Positions 51,900 through 61,013 of a stretch of 64,000 nucleotides of DNA are shown here, piece after piece; the stretch's first letter is position 1, and every line of letters starts with the position of its first letter. This DNA comes from an uncultured Bacteroides sp. (GTDB lineage Bacteria; Bacteroidota; Bacteroidia; Bacteroidales; Bacteroidaceae), in the NCBI GenBank assembly GCA_949300425.1, contig CASGED010000035.1, positions 1-64,000 of the forward strand. Direction: 5' to 3'. A program made the position numbers and the translations under genes. The notes below the pieces were generated by a model that saw only the letters and a program-made list of their open reading frames with translations, was not told the origin of the DNA and searched no databases.

Positions 51900-52285
51900 A
51901 AACCATACTCAGAAAACAACGCGTCCGCATCCTTGCGACGGGCGAACTCGGCACCGTGGCCGAGAAGGTATTCATCAAGCGGCAGGGAGGCAAACGCCCG
52001 GAACTCTATTGCCGCGTCTGGCTGGACAAGAAGCCCAAAGAAGACAGGTGGTACTGGGGCAGCGAACTGGACGGGACGAAAGAGACAGCGCACGCCACCA
52101 TCACTTGCGGCACGCAGGAAGTCTACGTACAGATTACACGAGACCACGAGAACGGAAAGTATAGCGTGGACATGACCGGCACGCCCAAGAACCTGAAGGA
52201 ACACCGGGGCCTGCACATGATGCTTGCCGTCGCCATGTTCATCGGCTTAGGCGCGAAGCCCGGAGACTTGGAGGCGATGGAGTGA
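51896..52285 (+). CDS. Small early phage protein
   Basis: 129 residues. N-terminus KTILRKQRVRILATGELGTVAEKVFIKRQ resembles a small beta-barrel; the C-terminus is helical (HRGLHMMLAVAMFIGLGAKPGDL). No family recognised. ATGA overlap upstream; primase follows after 65 nt. Confidence 0.65.
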   Translation: MKTILRKQRVRILATGELGTVAEKVFIKRQGGKRPELYCRVWLDKKPKEDRWYWGSELDGTKETAHATITCGTQEVYVQITRDHENGKYSVDMTGTPKNLKEHRGLHMMLAVAMFIGLGAKPGDLEAME

Positions 52286-52350
52286 TCCCGTCCTTCACTC
52301 CCCCAACGTTTGATTGCAATTTTGCCTCGAAACTGTAACCAATTGACAAG

Positions 52351-55300
52351 ATGAAATTCACCAATGATGATATACGCCGCATTAAGGACGCGGCGCAGGG
52401 GAGGTTGCTTGATGTGATCAGTGACTTCCGCGAACTGCGCCGCAGCGGCAAGGACTATGTGTGCGACTGCCCCCGCTGCGGCGGCAAAGACAAATTCTCC
52501 GTTTCGCCCGCCAAGGGCATATTCAAGTGCTGGGCGTGCCCGGACGTCAAGGGCGCCGATGCCGTGAGCTACCTCATGAAGGTGGAAGGCATGGAGTTCA
52601 TCGACGCCATGGACTACCTGGCACGTAAGTTCTCCGTGCTGCTCGACGCACCCGCTCCCCCTCCCGCCAAGGCCAAAGTTCCCGCCAAGATGAAGGCGAA
52701 AAGCCGCGCCGCCAAGGGGCAGGCTACCGACACCTTCTGCGCCCGGATGCTGGCGGAAAGCGGACTGACCTACGAGGACGTCACCGCCAAGGTCTACAAG
52801 ACGGGCGACAAGCAGAGCATCTTCGAGGCACGCACCTTCCGTCCCGGCACGGTGGACGAATACGGCAACATCACGGAGGGCGATGATGTCATTATCGAGT
52901 ACTACGACCTCGACGGCCTGCCCGTGACCTACCAGCGCAAGTTGCCCGGCAGGCGCAAGACCGGCGGCACGGAGACCAAGGAATACTACCGCGTGCGCTG
53001 GCAGTTCCCCCAGGAACATCTCGACAAGGATGGACGTCCCTTCAAGTACAAGTCGCCCGCCGGAAGCGGCACGCCCGTCTACATTCCCCAGCGGCTGCGC
53101 AGTCTGTATAAGGAGAAGCAGCACTTCACCCGCCTCTACATCCAGGAGGGAGAGAAAAAAGCGGAGAAGGCGTGCAAGCACGGCCTGCCCAGCATCGCCA
53201 TCAGCGGCATACAGAACCTGGGGCAGAAAGGCGCGTTGCCGGAAGACCTGGTAAAGATTATCTCCACCTGCGGGGTGACGGAAGTGGCCCTGCTGTTTGA
53301 TGCCGACTGGAACGACCTGTCGCAGAACATCCGCATCAACAAGCCCGTGGAGCAACGCCCCGCCTCCTTCTTCGCCGCCGCCCGCAACTTTAAAGAGTAC
53401 ATGCGGATGCTGAAGAACCGGGGCATCCTCGTGGAGGTATTCATCGGCCATGTGCAGAAGAACGAGGCGGGTGACAAGGGCGTGGACGACCTTTTGGCGA
53501 ACAGCCTGAAGGGACAGGAAGAGGAGTTGGCGCAGGACATCGAGTTTGCCTGCAACGAGAAGTCCGGACAGGGGCGTTGGGTGGCGATGCACAAGATAAC
53601 CACCTGGAACGACTACAAGCTGAAGGAACTGTGGTGCCTGCACAGCCACGAGAAGTTTGCCGAACTGCACCGCGACGTGCTGGCCGAGTTGCCGGAGTTC
53701 CTCTTCGGACGCTACGCCTACAAGTTCCAGGACGGGCGGGTGGTGTCTGCCATGCCATTCGAGGAGGATGAGAAGTTTTGGATAGAAGATGAGAAGTTTG
53801 ACAAGAACGGCAACAAGACCCGGACGTTTGAGTACAACTACGTGGCGGCACGCAACTTCTTCCAGAACCGGGGCATCGGCCGCTACCGCCTGATGGACAC
53901 CAAGCTGTGGCAGTACATCCACTTAGAGCCTCCCGTGGTGGAGACCATCGATGTGGACGACGCCCGCGACTTCATGTTCGCCTTCGCCGAGCAGAACTGC
54001 AGCCTGTTTGTCAACAACGCCCTGCTGAAGGGCGGCTCGCAGTTCGTGGGTCCGTTCCAGATGTCGCGCCTGCACTTCATCAAGCCCAACTTCATCGCCC
54101 CCAGCCGGGACGAACAGTACTTCTACTTCCGCGAACGCTGCTGGCGCATCACGCAGGCAGAGGTCAAGGAAGTGGGCTACGAAAGCATCAACCACCACAT
54201 CTGGGCCGAGCAGAAGAAAGACGTGGACGCCCGCTACTTGGGCCGTCCGCTCATCAGCTTCACCGAAGAGGACGGACGCTACACCTACCGCCTGAGCGAG
54301 GACGGCACGCACTGCCACTACCTGCGCTTCCTCATCAACGCCAGCAACTTCACCTGGCGCAAGAAGCCGGAGGAGGTGGACGAAGCCGAGCTGTACGAAA
54401 ACAACTTGCACCTGCTCTCCAAGCTCTGCGCCATCGGCTACCTGCTGATGGAGGCCAAGGACAACAACGTGACCCGCGCCGTCATCGGCATGGACGGCAA
54501 GCAGAGCGAGGTGGGCGAGAGCAACGGGCGCAGCGGCAAGTCGCTCATCGGCGAACTGATGCGCCAGGTGGTGCCTATCGCCTATCTGCCCGGCAAGAAG
54601 CCGGACCTGCTGACGGACCAATTCGTGTGGAACGACGTGGACGAAAAGACGCGCCTCGTATTCATCGATGACGTGCTGCAGAACTTCAACTTCGAGTTCC
54701 TCTTCCCCAACCTCACGGGCGACTGGACGGTGAACAAGAAAGGCGGCACCCGCATCACCTACCCCTTCAGCAAGTCGCCCAAAATCTACCTGGCCACCAA
54801 CCACGCCATCCGCGGCACGGGCAGCAGCTTCACCGACCGCCAGTGGCTCATCGCCTTCTCGGACTTCTACAACGACACGCACAAGCCGCTGGACGACTTC
54901 GGCGTGCTGTTCTTCAGCGAGTGGGACTTCACGCAGTGGAACCTGTGCTGGAACCTGTTGGCCAACTGCATCCAGTTGTACTTGACCTACGGCGTCATCC
55001 AGGCGCCGGGCGAACGCTTGGAGCAACGCAAGCTGCGGCAGGAGATAGGCGAACTGTTCATCTCGTGGGCGGACGAATACTTCAGCAGCGATGAACACCT
55101 GAACCACCGGCTGGTGAAGAAGGAACTGTACGACGCGCTCATCAACTACGACCCCGCCATCCGCAAGTTCATCCAGCCCACGGCCTTCAAGAAGAAACTG
55201 GTGCTCTACTGCAAGTGGAAAGGCTACATCTTCAATCCGCAGAAGTACGACCCCAAGAGCGGCAAGCCCCTGTTCTACGACCGGGACGGCAAGCCCATCC

Positions 55301-55419
55301 TGGACGACAAGGCGGGCGGCGTGGAGTACGTCACCGTGGGCAACGCTCCGGATGCGGACGTGGCTCCGGCTACTGACCCCATGGGGCTGCCCGCGGAAGA
55401 CAATAAGTTGGACTTTTAA
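52351..55419 (+). CDS. Phage primase-helicase (CHC2 zinc finger, Toprim, SF3 helicase)
   Basis: 1022 residues, the replication protein. The zinc finger is near the N-terminus: YVCDCPRCGGKDKFS and GIFKCWACP (Cys at 38, 40, 43, 60, 63). A Toprim fold lies around residues 255-320 (LYIQEGEKKAEKACKHGLPSIAISG, VALLFDADW). The C-terminal helicase has Walker A GESNGRSGKS (about 725), Walker B RLVFIDDV (about 768) and motif C KIYLATNHAI (about 815), the D5/SF3 type. One chain can thus prime and unwind. GC-rich; long antisense frames over it are shadows. Confidence 0.92.
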   Translation: MKFTNDDIRRIKDAAQGRLLDVISDFRELRRSGKDYVCDCPRCGGKDKFSVSPAKGIFKCWACPDVKGADAVSYLMKVEGMEFIDAMDYLARKFSVLLDAPAPPPAKAKVPAKMKAKSRAAKGQATDTFCARMLAESGLTYEDVTAKVYKTGDKQSIFEARTFRPGTVDEYGNITEGDDVIIEYYDLDGLPVTYQRKLPGRRKTGGTETKEYYRVRWQFPQEHLDKDGRPFKYKSPAGSGTPVYIPQRLRSLYKEKQHFTRLYIQEGEKKAEKACKHGLPSIAISGIQNLGQKGALPEDLVKIISTCGVTEVALLFDADWNDLSQNIRINKPVEQRPASFFAAARNFKEYMRMLKNRGILVEVFIGHVQKNEAGDKGVDDLLANSLKGQEEELAQDIEFACNEKSGQGRWVAMHKITTWNDYKLKELWCLHSHEKFAELHRDVLAELPEFLFGRYAYKFQDGRVVSAMPFEEDEKFWIEDEKFDKNGNKTRTFEYNYVAARNFFQNRGIGRYRLMDTKLWQYIHLEPPVVETIDVDDARDFMFAFAEQNCSLFVNNALLKGGSQFVGPFQMSRLHFIKPNFIAPSRDEQYFYFRERCWRITQAEVKEVGYESINHHIWAEQKKDVDARYLGRPLISFTEEDGRYTYRLSEDGTHCHYLRFLINASNFTWRKKPEEVDEAELYENNLHLLSKLCAIGYLLMEAKDNNVTRAVIGMDGKQSEVGESNGRSGKSLIGELMRQVVPIAYLPGKKPDLLTDQFVWNDVDEKTRLVFIDDVLQNFNFEFLFPNLTGDWTVNKKGGTRITYPFSKSPKIYLATNHAIRGTGSSFTDRQWLIAFSDFYNDTHKPLDDFGVLFFSEWDFTQWNLCWNLLANCIQLYLTYGVIQAPGERLEQRKLRQEIGELFISWADEYFSSDEHLNHRLVKKELYDALINYDPAIRKFIQPTAFKKKLVLYCKWKGYIFNPQKYDPKSGKPLFYDRDGKPILDDKAGGVEYVTVGNAPDADVAPATDPMGLPAEDNKLDF

Positions 55420-55507
55420 CCAAGTACCATTTACCAAGTACCAAGTACAATTTAAATGGTAAATTGTAAATTGTTAAATTGTAAATGAAGAGAATTGTAA
55501 ATGAATA
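55420..55507. repeat. AT-rich interspersed repeat between phage genes
   Basis: CCAAGTACCATTTACCAAG, then TTTAAATGGTAAATTG, then repeated TTGTAAATT. Similar TTTAC-ATTTA units lie at 56222-56252 and 63470-63496, also between prophage genes. Confidence 0.7.
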
Positions 55508-55508
55508 G

Positions 55509-55838
55509 ATGACTGATAGCTACCAAGAGATAATGGCCCGCATCCTGCCCCTGTACGAGCAGGCGCCGGAACGCTTCATGCGGTTCTACAACGCCGTCTG
55601 GCTGATGTGCCACGAACTGCCCGAAGGCGGACGCTTCCGCATTGCCGACCGCTGTGCGGAGAAGAGCATCCCGCTGTTCCGCGACATTGCCGCCCTGTGC
55701 ATCATGGATGAGCCGTATGACGTATGTAAAGGTACGTTGGAGTTTGAAGACGAAACGATGGAGTGGGTACACAGAGGCAACGCCATCAAGCAGCCTGACA
55801 AGAAATCGGCCTCTGCCTGGTCACCTTTGAACAGGTAG
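55509..55838 (+). CDS. Phage protein of unknown function
   Basis: 109 residues: DSYQEIMARILPLYEQAPERFMRFYNAVWLMCHELPEGGRFRIADRCAEKSIPLFRDIAALCIMDEP. All-helical; no known motif. It is between two AT-rich repeats in the replication region. Confidence 0.65.
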   Translation: MTDSYQEIMARILPLYEQAPERFMRFYNAVWLMCHELPEGGRFRIADRCAEKSIPLFRDIAALCIMDEPYDVCKGTLEFEDETMEWVHRGNAIKQPDKKSASAWSPLNR

Positions 55839-55895
55839 ACCAATCCAATTTATAACGATGTAAAGATACACATTATCAAAGACATACACAACAAT

Positions 55896-56237
55896 ATGCT
55901 AAAAAAAGATTGCAAAATATTCGTGGCGGTTTCGCCCGATCCGGATGAGCGGAAGAAGATGCTGGCCCGGCTGGCCGTGAAACTCGGCTTTGCTCGTGTG
56001 CCCAGCGACGCAATGAAAATTATCGCTGCAGACCTGCGCACCGTAGACTTGTCGACCGCCTACTTCGTGCTGTGCGCCAACTACAATTTCCGGGGTGCCT
56101 CGCTCACCAACCAACGGCTCTACGAGATGGCGGCACGAGGGCTATGCGTGGCCGTGGGCGTTCGCTCGCTGCCACGGGAGTACGAGTTCATCTGCCAGGC
56201 ATTCTTTCCGGAAGACCTTCTTTCATTTACTATTTAA
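55896..56237 (+). CDS. Phage protein of unknown function
   Basis: 113 residues: DCKIFVAVSPDPDERKKMLARLAVKLGFARVPSDAMKIIAADLRTVDLSTAYFVLCANYNFRGASLTNQRLYEMAARGLCVAVGVRSLP. It may be a small Rossmann-like fold. The stop lies in a repeat of the TTTAC-ATTTA type. Confidence 0.65.
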   Translation: MLKKDCKIFVAVSPDPDERKKMLARLAVKLGFARVPSDAMKIIAADLRTVDLSTAYFVLCANYNFRGASLTNQRLYEMAARGLCVAVGVRSLPREYEFICQAFFPEDLLSFTI

Positions 56238-56265
56238 CCATTTACAATTTACGGATTATTTTTAG

Positions 56266-56285
56266 GTTAGATTGGTTTCAGGATG
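56266..56285 (+). repeat. 20-bp copy of the PLD-like gene start
   Basis: These 20 bases are identical to 61959-61978, where they encode LLDWFQD at the start of the PLD-like gene. Here the frame stops after about ten further codons, so it is a gene-start remnant or a recombination scar. Confidence 0.75.
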
Positions 56286-56340
56286 TGGCAGCCGGTGGCG
56301 CGTGAGCGTCATCGGCTGTGCTATTCTTAGCACCTATGCA

Positions 56341-56817
56341 CTACAGGCATTCTTTCATTGTTCTTTGACTCGCACCCTTTCCCCCGTTCCCCCAAACCGC
56401 ACTTAAAAAGCAAATCGGACAACTGTGCGGGCTGCCAAGAGGGACAGCCGCAGGCGGGGGACATATAATATTTTTCTTCTTTTCTTCTTTTTGAAAAAGA
56501 CTACCTAAAAAAACGCCTAAAAAATCGTGCAATCGTGCGGAGGTACAGAGGGATGGACGGAAGCGGTTAAAAATCAGCGAAATAAAGGCGCACGATTTTT
56601 GCACGATTTCCGCACGAATGCCGCACGATTCGCACTTTTTGGCCGAAAATGCCGTTTTGTGCGCAAACGGAGAAACCGTGCGGAAAAAGTGCGCATTTCG
56701 TGCGAGTGTAAAGCCTTGGCATAGAGCGGAATAAAAAGGTAATGGAGCATCACCGCACGTTCGCACGATTTTTTCACCCTGTTTCGTGCGGAGGGTATGA
56801 AATAGACCGTTGCATTT
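56341..56817. promoter_or_regulatory. Non-coding region with a CGTGC/GCACG motif cluster
   Basis: No gene is credible here. From 56524 to 56790 the core GCACG or CGTGC occurs about eleven times, mostly as GCACGATT, CGCACGA or TTCGTGCG, in both orientations, against about one expected by chance. The cluster ends directly upstream of a consensus promoter. It may be an operator or enhancer array or an origin. Confidence 0.7.
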
Positions 56818-56849
56818 TTTGCAATAGTCGCTACAATTTCGTATATTTG
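56818..56849 (+). promoter_or_regulatory. Promoter for the late/structural region
   Basis: TTTG (56818-56821), 20 nt, TATATTTG (56842-56849): an exact consensus match, 22 nt before the next ATG. Confidence 0.85.
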
Positions 56850-56871
56850 TCTAAAATTCAACCGTTTAACT

Positions 56872-57339
56872 ATGACTACAACAAAGATAAATCTACCACC
56901 ACACCTGTGCGAATACCTGCGCGGCAAGTACGGGGACTTCAAGCCGGATCCCATCCGCCTGCCCGACCACACGGATTTGTACCACCTCATCTTCGACCTG
57001 CTGGAACGCCGCCCGGCAGGCTGCGCCGTGGATCGCGGCAACGTGGAAATCGTGTTGCCCCGGCGCACGGAAGGCAAGCGGCCGGAGACGTACAACTATT
57101 TAGGTGTACGCTCGCAACGTATCATCTCCCGGCGGGTGGAGACGCTGATGTGGGCGGAGGTGCATGACCTGCTGGACACACTCAAGCACCGTGACGGCAT
57201 GGACTACAAGGACGCCGTCTGCCTCTTCATCCGCCGCTACGGCATCGAGAGCCTGTCGGAAGATGCTTTCCTTAAAAACTATTACCGCTGGCGGGGCAAA
57301 ATGCGACGGTGTATTAAAAAACGCAAAAACCAAGCCTGA
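56872..57339 (+). CDS. Phage protein of unknown function
   Basis: 155 residues, first gene after the strong promoter. Basic and helical: PHLCEYLRGKYGDFKPDPIRLP, then RPETYNYLGVRSQRIISRRVETLMWAEVHDLLDTLKHRDGMDYKDAVCLFIRRYGI, ending RGKMRRCIKKRKNQA. It may bind nucleic acid. No family recognised. Confidence 0.65.
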   Translation: MTTTKINLPPHLCEYLRGKYGDFKPDPIRLPDHTDLYHLIFDLLERRPAGCAVDRGNVEIVLPRRTEGKRPETYNYLGVRSQRIISRRVETLMWAEVHDLLDTLKHRDGMDYKDAVCLFIRRYGIESLSEDAFLKNYYRWRGKMRRCIKKRKNQA

Positions 57340-57425
57340 TTTTTATACAAGCAAGTGTAGCGGTTTGTCCCTTAAATTCGGATATTTATCAACAAAATTG
57401 AGAACCATTTGACAATCAGAAAATT

Positions 57426-57872
57426 ATGAATAATATGGGTGGAATAATTCGGTGCGAGATTTTGCCTATTTCAGTAATTGAAACCTTTGAAGTATCGAAT
57501 AACAAAGTAACTATACAATTATCTATCAATGCGACTTGGAAACTGGTACCAATTAGTGTGAAACGAACCACTGCAGGCGCAACTCCTAAAGATGACGAAG
57601 GTGGTACAGTCTATAATCATCAATTCGAAACCACGATACGTCATGGAGTCCTTCGGGCTTCTGACATTATAGAGTATCGAACATATTGCCGTATGGGGTG
57701 TGTGGTGAAATATGTCGATGCTAACGGAAAGGTTCGGATCTTGGGAACGAAGGAGTATCCACTACGTGGAAGTTTTGAAGAAATTCCCGGTGAGACTGCT
57801 GCGGATTTGGCAGGTTATCGCTTGCAACTCTTCGCAACTTGCCTGACTCCACAGTTAGATTTCCGTTCTTAG
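57426..57872 (+). CDS. Phage structural-region protein of unknown function
   Basis: 148 residues; AT-richer than upstream genes. Mainly beta (RCEILPISVIETFEVSNNKVTIQLSINATWKLVP, EYRTYCRMGCVVKYVDANGKVRI). Either ATG 57426 or 57435 could be the start. No family recognised; position before the protease suggests a role in the head or tail. Confidence 0.6.
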   Translation: MNNMGGIIRCEILPISVIETFEVSNNKVTIQLSINATWKLVPISVKRTTAGATPKDDEGGTVYNHQFETTIRHGVLRASDIIEYRTYCRMGCVVKYVDANGKVRILGTKEYPLRGSFEEIPGETAADLAGYRLQLFATCLTPQLDFRS

Positions 57873-57929
57873 CGTCCTTTTAGGCACTATTTATAAGATG
57901 TATCATTGCGCAACTTTTAATTGTGTGTA

Positions 57930-58853
57930 ATGAGCAGACGTGTAATTTTATCAGATTCGTCCCTAAACCGTTATGGCTTTCGTATTCTTACGGAAGGTAT
58001 CGACCTGACATCTTTCCGGAAGAATCCAATGATGCTGTATATGCACTTTAGGGATGAAGGATCTCCATTTTGGGGACAAAACAAAGCAATTGGCTATTGG
58101 AAGAATATTAAAGTAGAAGATGGTGTGCTCTCCGCAGAACCAGTATTTGATGAAGTCGATGAACTGTCTAAGACGATTGCCGCCAAGTTCAATGCTGGCA
58201 CATTCAATGCTGCCAGTATCGGAATCCGCATCCTCGCCACCTCGGATGAAAAGAAATATCTCGTTCCTGGTCAAACTCGTGCTACCGTAACGAAATGCGA
58301 TCTTATGGAAGCCTCTATTGTAGATATTCCAGCTAACGCCAATGCCGTAAGACTGTATGACCGTACCACCTCCGTATGTCTGGCCGCGGGAATGGTAACT
58401 AATGAAGTGCCGGAAATAAAGACTATCTTACCTATGAATTTGAAAGCTAAATGGAAAACAGTCCTCGCCTTCTTGGGAATTGGCGAAGACAAGGCCGATG
58501 CGACCCAACTCTCTGAAGAGCAAATGGAGTCGTTAAATGCTGAACTGGAACGCTTGCAAGGCGAGAACGCAACGCTGATGACGGAGAAGTCAGATGCGGA
58601 AAGCAAGCTGACCCAAGCGAATGAGGAGATTACGAATCTCAAAGCCAATGTTTCTAAGAAAGATGAGGAAATCGCATCTCTCAATGAACAAGTAAAGAAT
58701 TTGAAAGGTTCACCCGCAGAAAGCAAAGAGGAGTTGACCCCGAAGAAAGAACCGGGTACGGAAGCGCAAGACACCTTTGCCACCTTCAGCGACAAACACG
58801 CTGACGACTATGCCGCTCTGACCGCCCGAATGAAAGAAGAAGGACTTATTTAA
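57930..58853 (+). CDS. Prohead protease with scaffold-like coiled coil
   Basis: 307 residues from ATG 57930 (MSRRVILSD). The N-terminal 140 residues fit HK97-type prohead proteases: LTSFRKNPMMLYMH with the catalytic His, then AASIGIRI, and KCDLMEASIVDIPANANA with the Ser motif. The second half is a long coiled coil (QMESLNAELERLQGENATLM and onward), which may act as the scaffold and be cut off. The major capsid gene follows after 14 nt. Confidence 0.82.
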   Translation: MSRRVILSDSSLNRYGFRILTEGIDLTSFRKNPMMLYMHFRDEGSPFWGQNKAIGYWKNIKVEDGVLSAEPVFDEVDELSKTIAAKFNAGTFNAASIGIRILATSDEKKYLVPGQTRATVTKCDLMEASIVDIPANANAVRLYDRTTSVCLAAGMVTNEVPEIKTILPMNLKAKWKTVLAFLGIGEDKADATQLSEEQMESLNAELERLQGENATLMTEKSDAESKLTQANEEITNLKANVSKKDEEIASLNEQVKNLKGSPAESKEELTPKKEPGTEAQDTFATFSDKHADDYAALTARMKEEGLI

Positions 58854-58867
58854 TTTAAACTTTAACT

Positions 58868-60193
58868 ATGCCTATACCTAAATTAATTGACGTCAGCAAG
58901 CTCAATGAAGCGATGACGATTTATGACAAGGCTTTGCGTGCGCTGCCTTTCGCTACGTTGCAAGAAGTTGCCGCCCTGCTAAAGCTGAACGTGATGGACC
59001 TGCAAGGCAAGCATGTCCGCATCAATGAACGCCGCCATGCCGGTGGTACCCAATCATACGAAGTCGGTAAGGATTTCAGCTACATGAATAAGCTGATCGG
59101 CTTTGAACCTTCGGCCATCGAGCCCAAGGATGTAGTTTGCGTGACCAAAGAAAACAGTAAGGTTTACAATGACAACGAGTTACTGATTGTCGGTGGTAAA
59201 CCTGTCAGCAACATCACCAGACGGCATCCTTTGGAAACCCGTGTGGCATTTGCCTTGGTCAAGAGCCACATCGAGGACGTGGTTTATGTGCTGTTCCATG
59301 CCGAGCGTGATGAAGAATCCTCTTCGCCTGCAGGCGCATTCGACGGTTTCTTCACCAAAGCCGACATGTTGATAGCCAATGGCGATGTGAATGCAGCCCG
59401 TGGTAACTTCGCCGTGAGTGGTGAGTTCCTGATGCCTACCAGCGACACGGACTACTCCGCCTATGAAAATCTGGTGGAATGGATTGGCAACACCAACACC
59501 TTCTTGCGCTCCAGTCGCTACGGTACGCCCCAGTTGTTGTGTTCGCAGACCGTATTGATGGCTGCCCGTGCCGCCTTGCGCAACAAGCTGAAGATGCAGG
59601 AATATCCCAGCGTGCAACGTATGATTGAGCTGTTGCGTGAAGATGCTTTTTGCCCTACGCTGGAAGTTTGTACGCATGAAGCCCTTGGCCGTGGCAGCCG
59701 CTTGATTTTGCAGAAGGCAGGCAATATGGACGTGGCTTTCAACACACGTGCCGCATCCCGTTTCTGCCAAGTACGCGACATCTACGAAGACCCGAACGAA
59801 TGGCAGTTCTGGCTGCAGTCTGGTTACGACACCCGCATCAATGACTGGCACGAAAAAGTGTTCTGCACCAACGAGCAGAAAAATGAGTCACTGGATTTGG
59901 CAGGCGATTACTGCAAGACCGGCGGCGTGCAGGTGAACATCATGGGTGATGACGGTGCCGGACAGTGGAACATTCAAGGTAAAGCCGCCCAGCGTGGTAG
60001 CGGCCAATATATCATTGGACTAGCTCCAGGTAAATATACCATTGAATTCGGTGCGGTAAACGGGAAGACAGCCCCGGCAAGCATTGCGGAAGTGGAAGTG
60101 AAAGCCGGGAAGATCACTACCAAGGAGGCAACTTACACAGCTACCCAAGGTACGCCTTCCGGTGAAAACGACGATGAAGAGACAATTGAATAG
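58868..60193 (+). CDS. Major capsid protein (HK97-like) with C-terminal Ig-like domain
   Basis: 441 residues. Position after the prohead protease and size support a major capsid protein. The core runs to about residue 345 (DGFFTKADMLIANGDVNAARGNFA, RYGTPQLLCSQ, WQFWLQSGYDTRINDWHEKVFC). The final 90 residues form a separate beta domain (GGVQVNIMGDDGAGQWNIQG, GLAPGKYTIEFGAVNG) of the kind displayed on phage heads, and may bind glycans or mucus. The coding uses balanced AT/GC codons, indicating high expression. Confidence 0.75.
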   Translation: MPIPKLIDVSKLNEAMTIYDKALRALPFATLQEVAALLKLNVMDLQGKHVRINERRHAGGTQSYEVGKDFSYMNKLIGFEPSAIEPKDVVCVTKENSKVYNDNELLIVGGKPVSNITRRHPLETRVAFALVKSHIEDVVYVLFHAERDEESSSPAGAFDGFFTKADMLIANGDVNAARGNFAVSGEFLMPTSDTDYSAYENLVEWIGNTNTFLRSSRYGTPQLLCSQTVLMAARAALRNKLKMQEYPSVQRMIELLREDAFCPTLEVCTHEALGRGSRLILQKAGNMDVAFNTRAASRFCQVRDIYEDPNEWQFWLQSGYDTRINDWHEKVFCTNEQKNESLDLAGDYCKTGGVQVNIMGDDGAGQWNIQGKAAQRGSGQYIIGLAPGKYTIEFGAVNGKTAPASIAEVEVKAGKITTKEATYTATQGTPSGENDDEETIE

Positions 60194-60224
60194 TAATGTT
60201 TAATATTTTAAATTTGTAAAGAAA

Positions 60225-61013
60225 ATGAAGAATCAGAAAAGACTATACATTGGCTTGGCTGCACTCGTCATAGTAGCGACGTTGGCCTGCCTGTTCGGGT
60301 GTGATGGATTTGACTTGCAAGATGGCTTGACGCTGGCCGCTGGTCCTGCGTTCGCTCCCTTGAAATGGCCTACAGGACGTAACAATATGGGCGGTTTCAA
60401 GAACCGCGTGCTGTTCATCCCGGTGGATGCCGTGGTTTCTATACCAACTGTGCCTAATTGGGAAGATGCAGAAGAAGCGGTAGACCTGGTTACTGCTAAG
60501 GGCGAATTTGTGTTTGTTACAGGCGGAGCCTATAAGATGCCCATCTATCTTTACGCAACGAACGCCACTGTCGGCTACACTGCCGAAGCGCAAGGCGAGA
60601 CGGACGGCGTCTCTTACCATCCACAACTGACCTGCTTCTTCCCCGGCAATATGAAGGAAGGTCACGCCTTAGCTGCTCTGATTAAGAACACGCCGGGCTA
60701 CTACGTCTTTGAGGATGTGGACGGCAACCAGATGCTGCTCGGACAAGATGGCTTACCTGCCACCACGTCAGCCAGCTACAATGGCGGACAGGCTCGTGCG
60801 GACCGTCGCGGATTGACGCTGACTGCTACGGCGGACAGTAACTACAGTGCCATCTTCCTTGAAACGCCCATCGACATGGAGGCCGTGGGTCGTGGTACCG
60901 CCAGCTTCGATACCGCCGATGGCGGACAGACGAATCCGGGAGGTGGTTCTGGTTCCGGAGACAACGAGGATGATGACTCTGGTGATGGTGTAACAGAAGA
61001 CCCGTTAGTATAA
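60225..61013 (+). CDS. Phage structural-region protein with N-terminal hydrophobic segment and acidic tail
   Basis: 262 residues. A hydrophobic N-terminus (LYIGLAALVIVATLACLFGC) is followed by a beta-rich region (FKNRVLFIPVDAVVSIPTVP, GAYKMPIYLYATNAT) and a Gly/Asp/Glu linker ending GDGVTEDPLV, the same ending as the chromosomal HU-like protein. Unknown; it may be a virion protein with an unusual leader. The next ATG follows its stop directly. Confidence 0.65.
   Translation: MKNQKRLYIGLAALVIVATLACLFGCDGFDLQDGLTLAAGPAFAPLKWPTGRNNMGGFKNRVLFIPVDAVVSIPTVPNWEDAEEAVDLVTAKGEFVFVTGGAYKMPIYLYATNATVGYTAEAQGETDGVSYHPQLTCFFPGNMKEGHALAALIKNTPGYYVFEDVDGNQMLLGQDGLPATTSASYNGGQARADRRGLTLTATADSNYSAIFLETPIDMEAVGRGTASFDTADGGQTNPGGGSGSGDNEDDDSGDGVTEDPLV

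Noticed and set aside
52123..55437. Two long open frames antisense to the primase-helicase (599 and 504 residues)
   Set aside because: They mirror the GC-rich codon pattern of the plus-strand gene, have no motifs and start at arbitrary codons; they are shadows.
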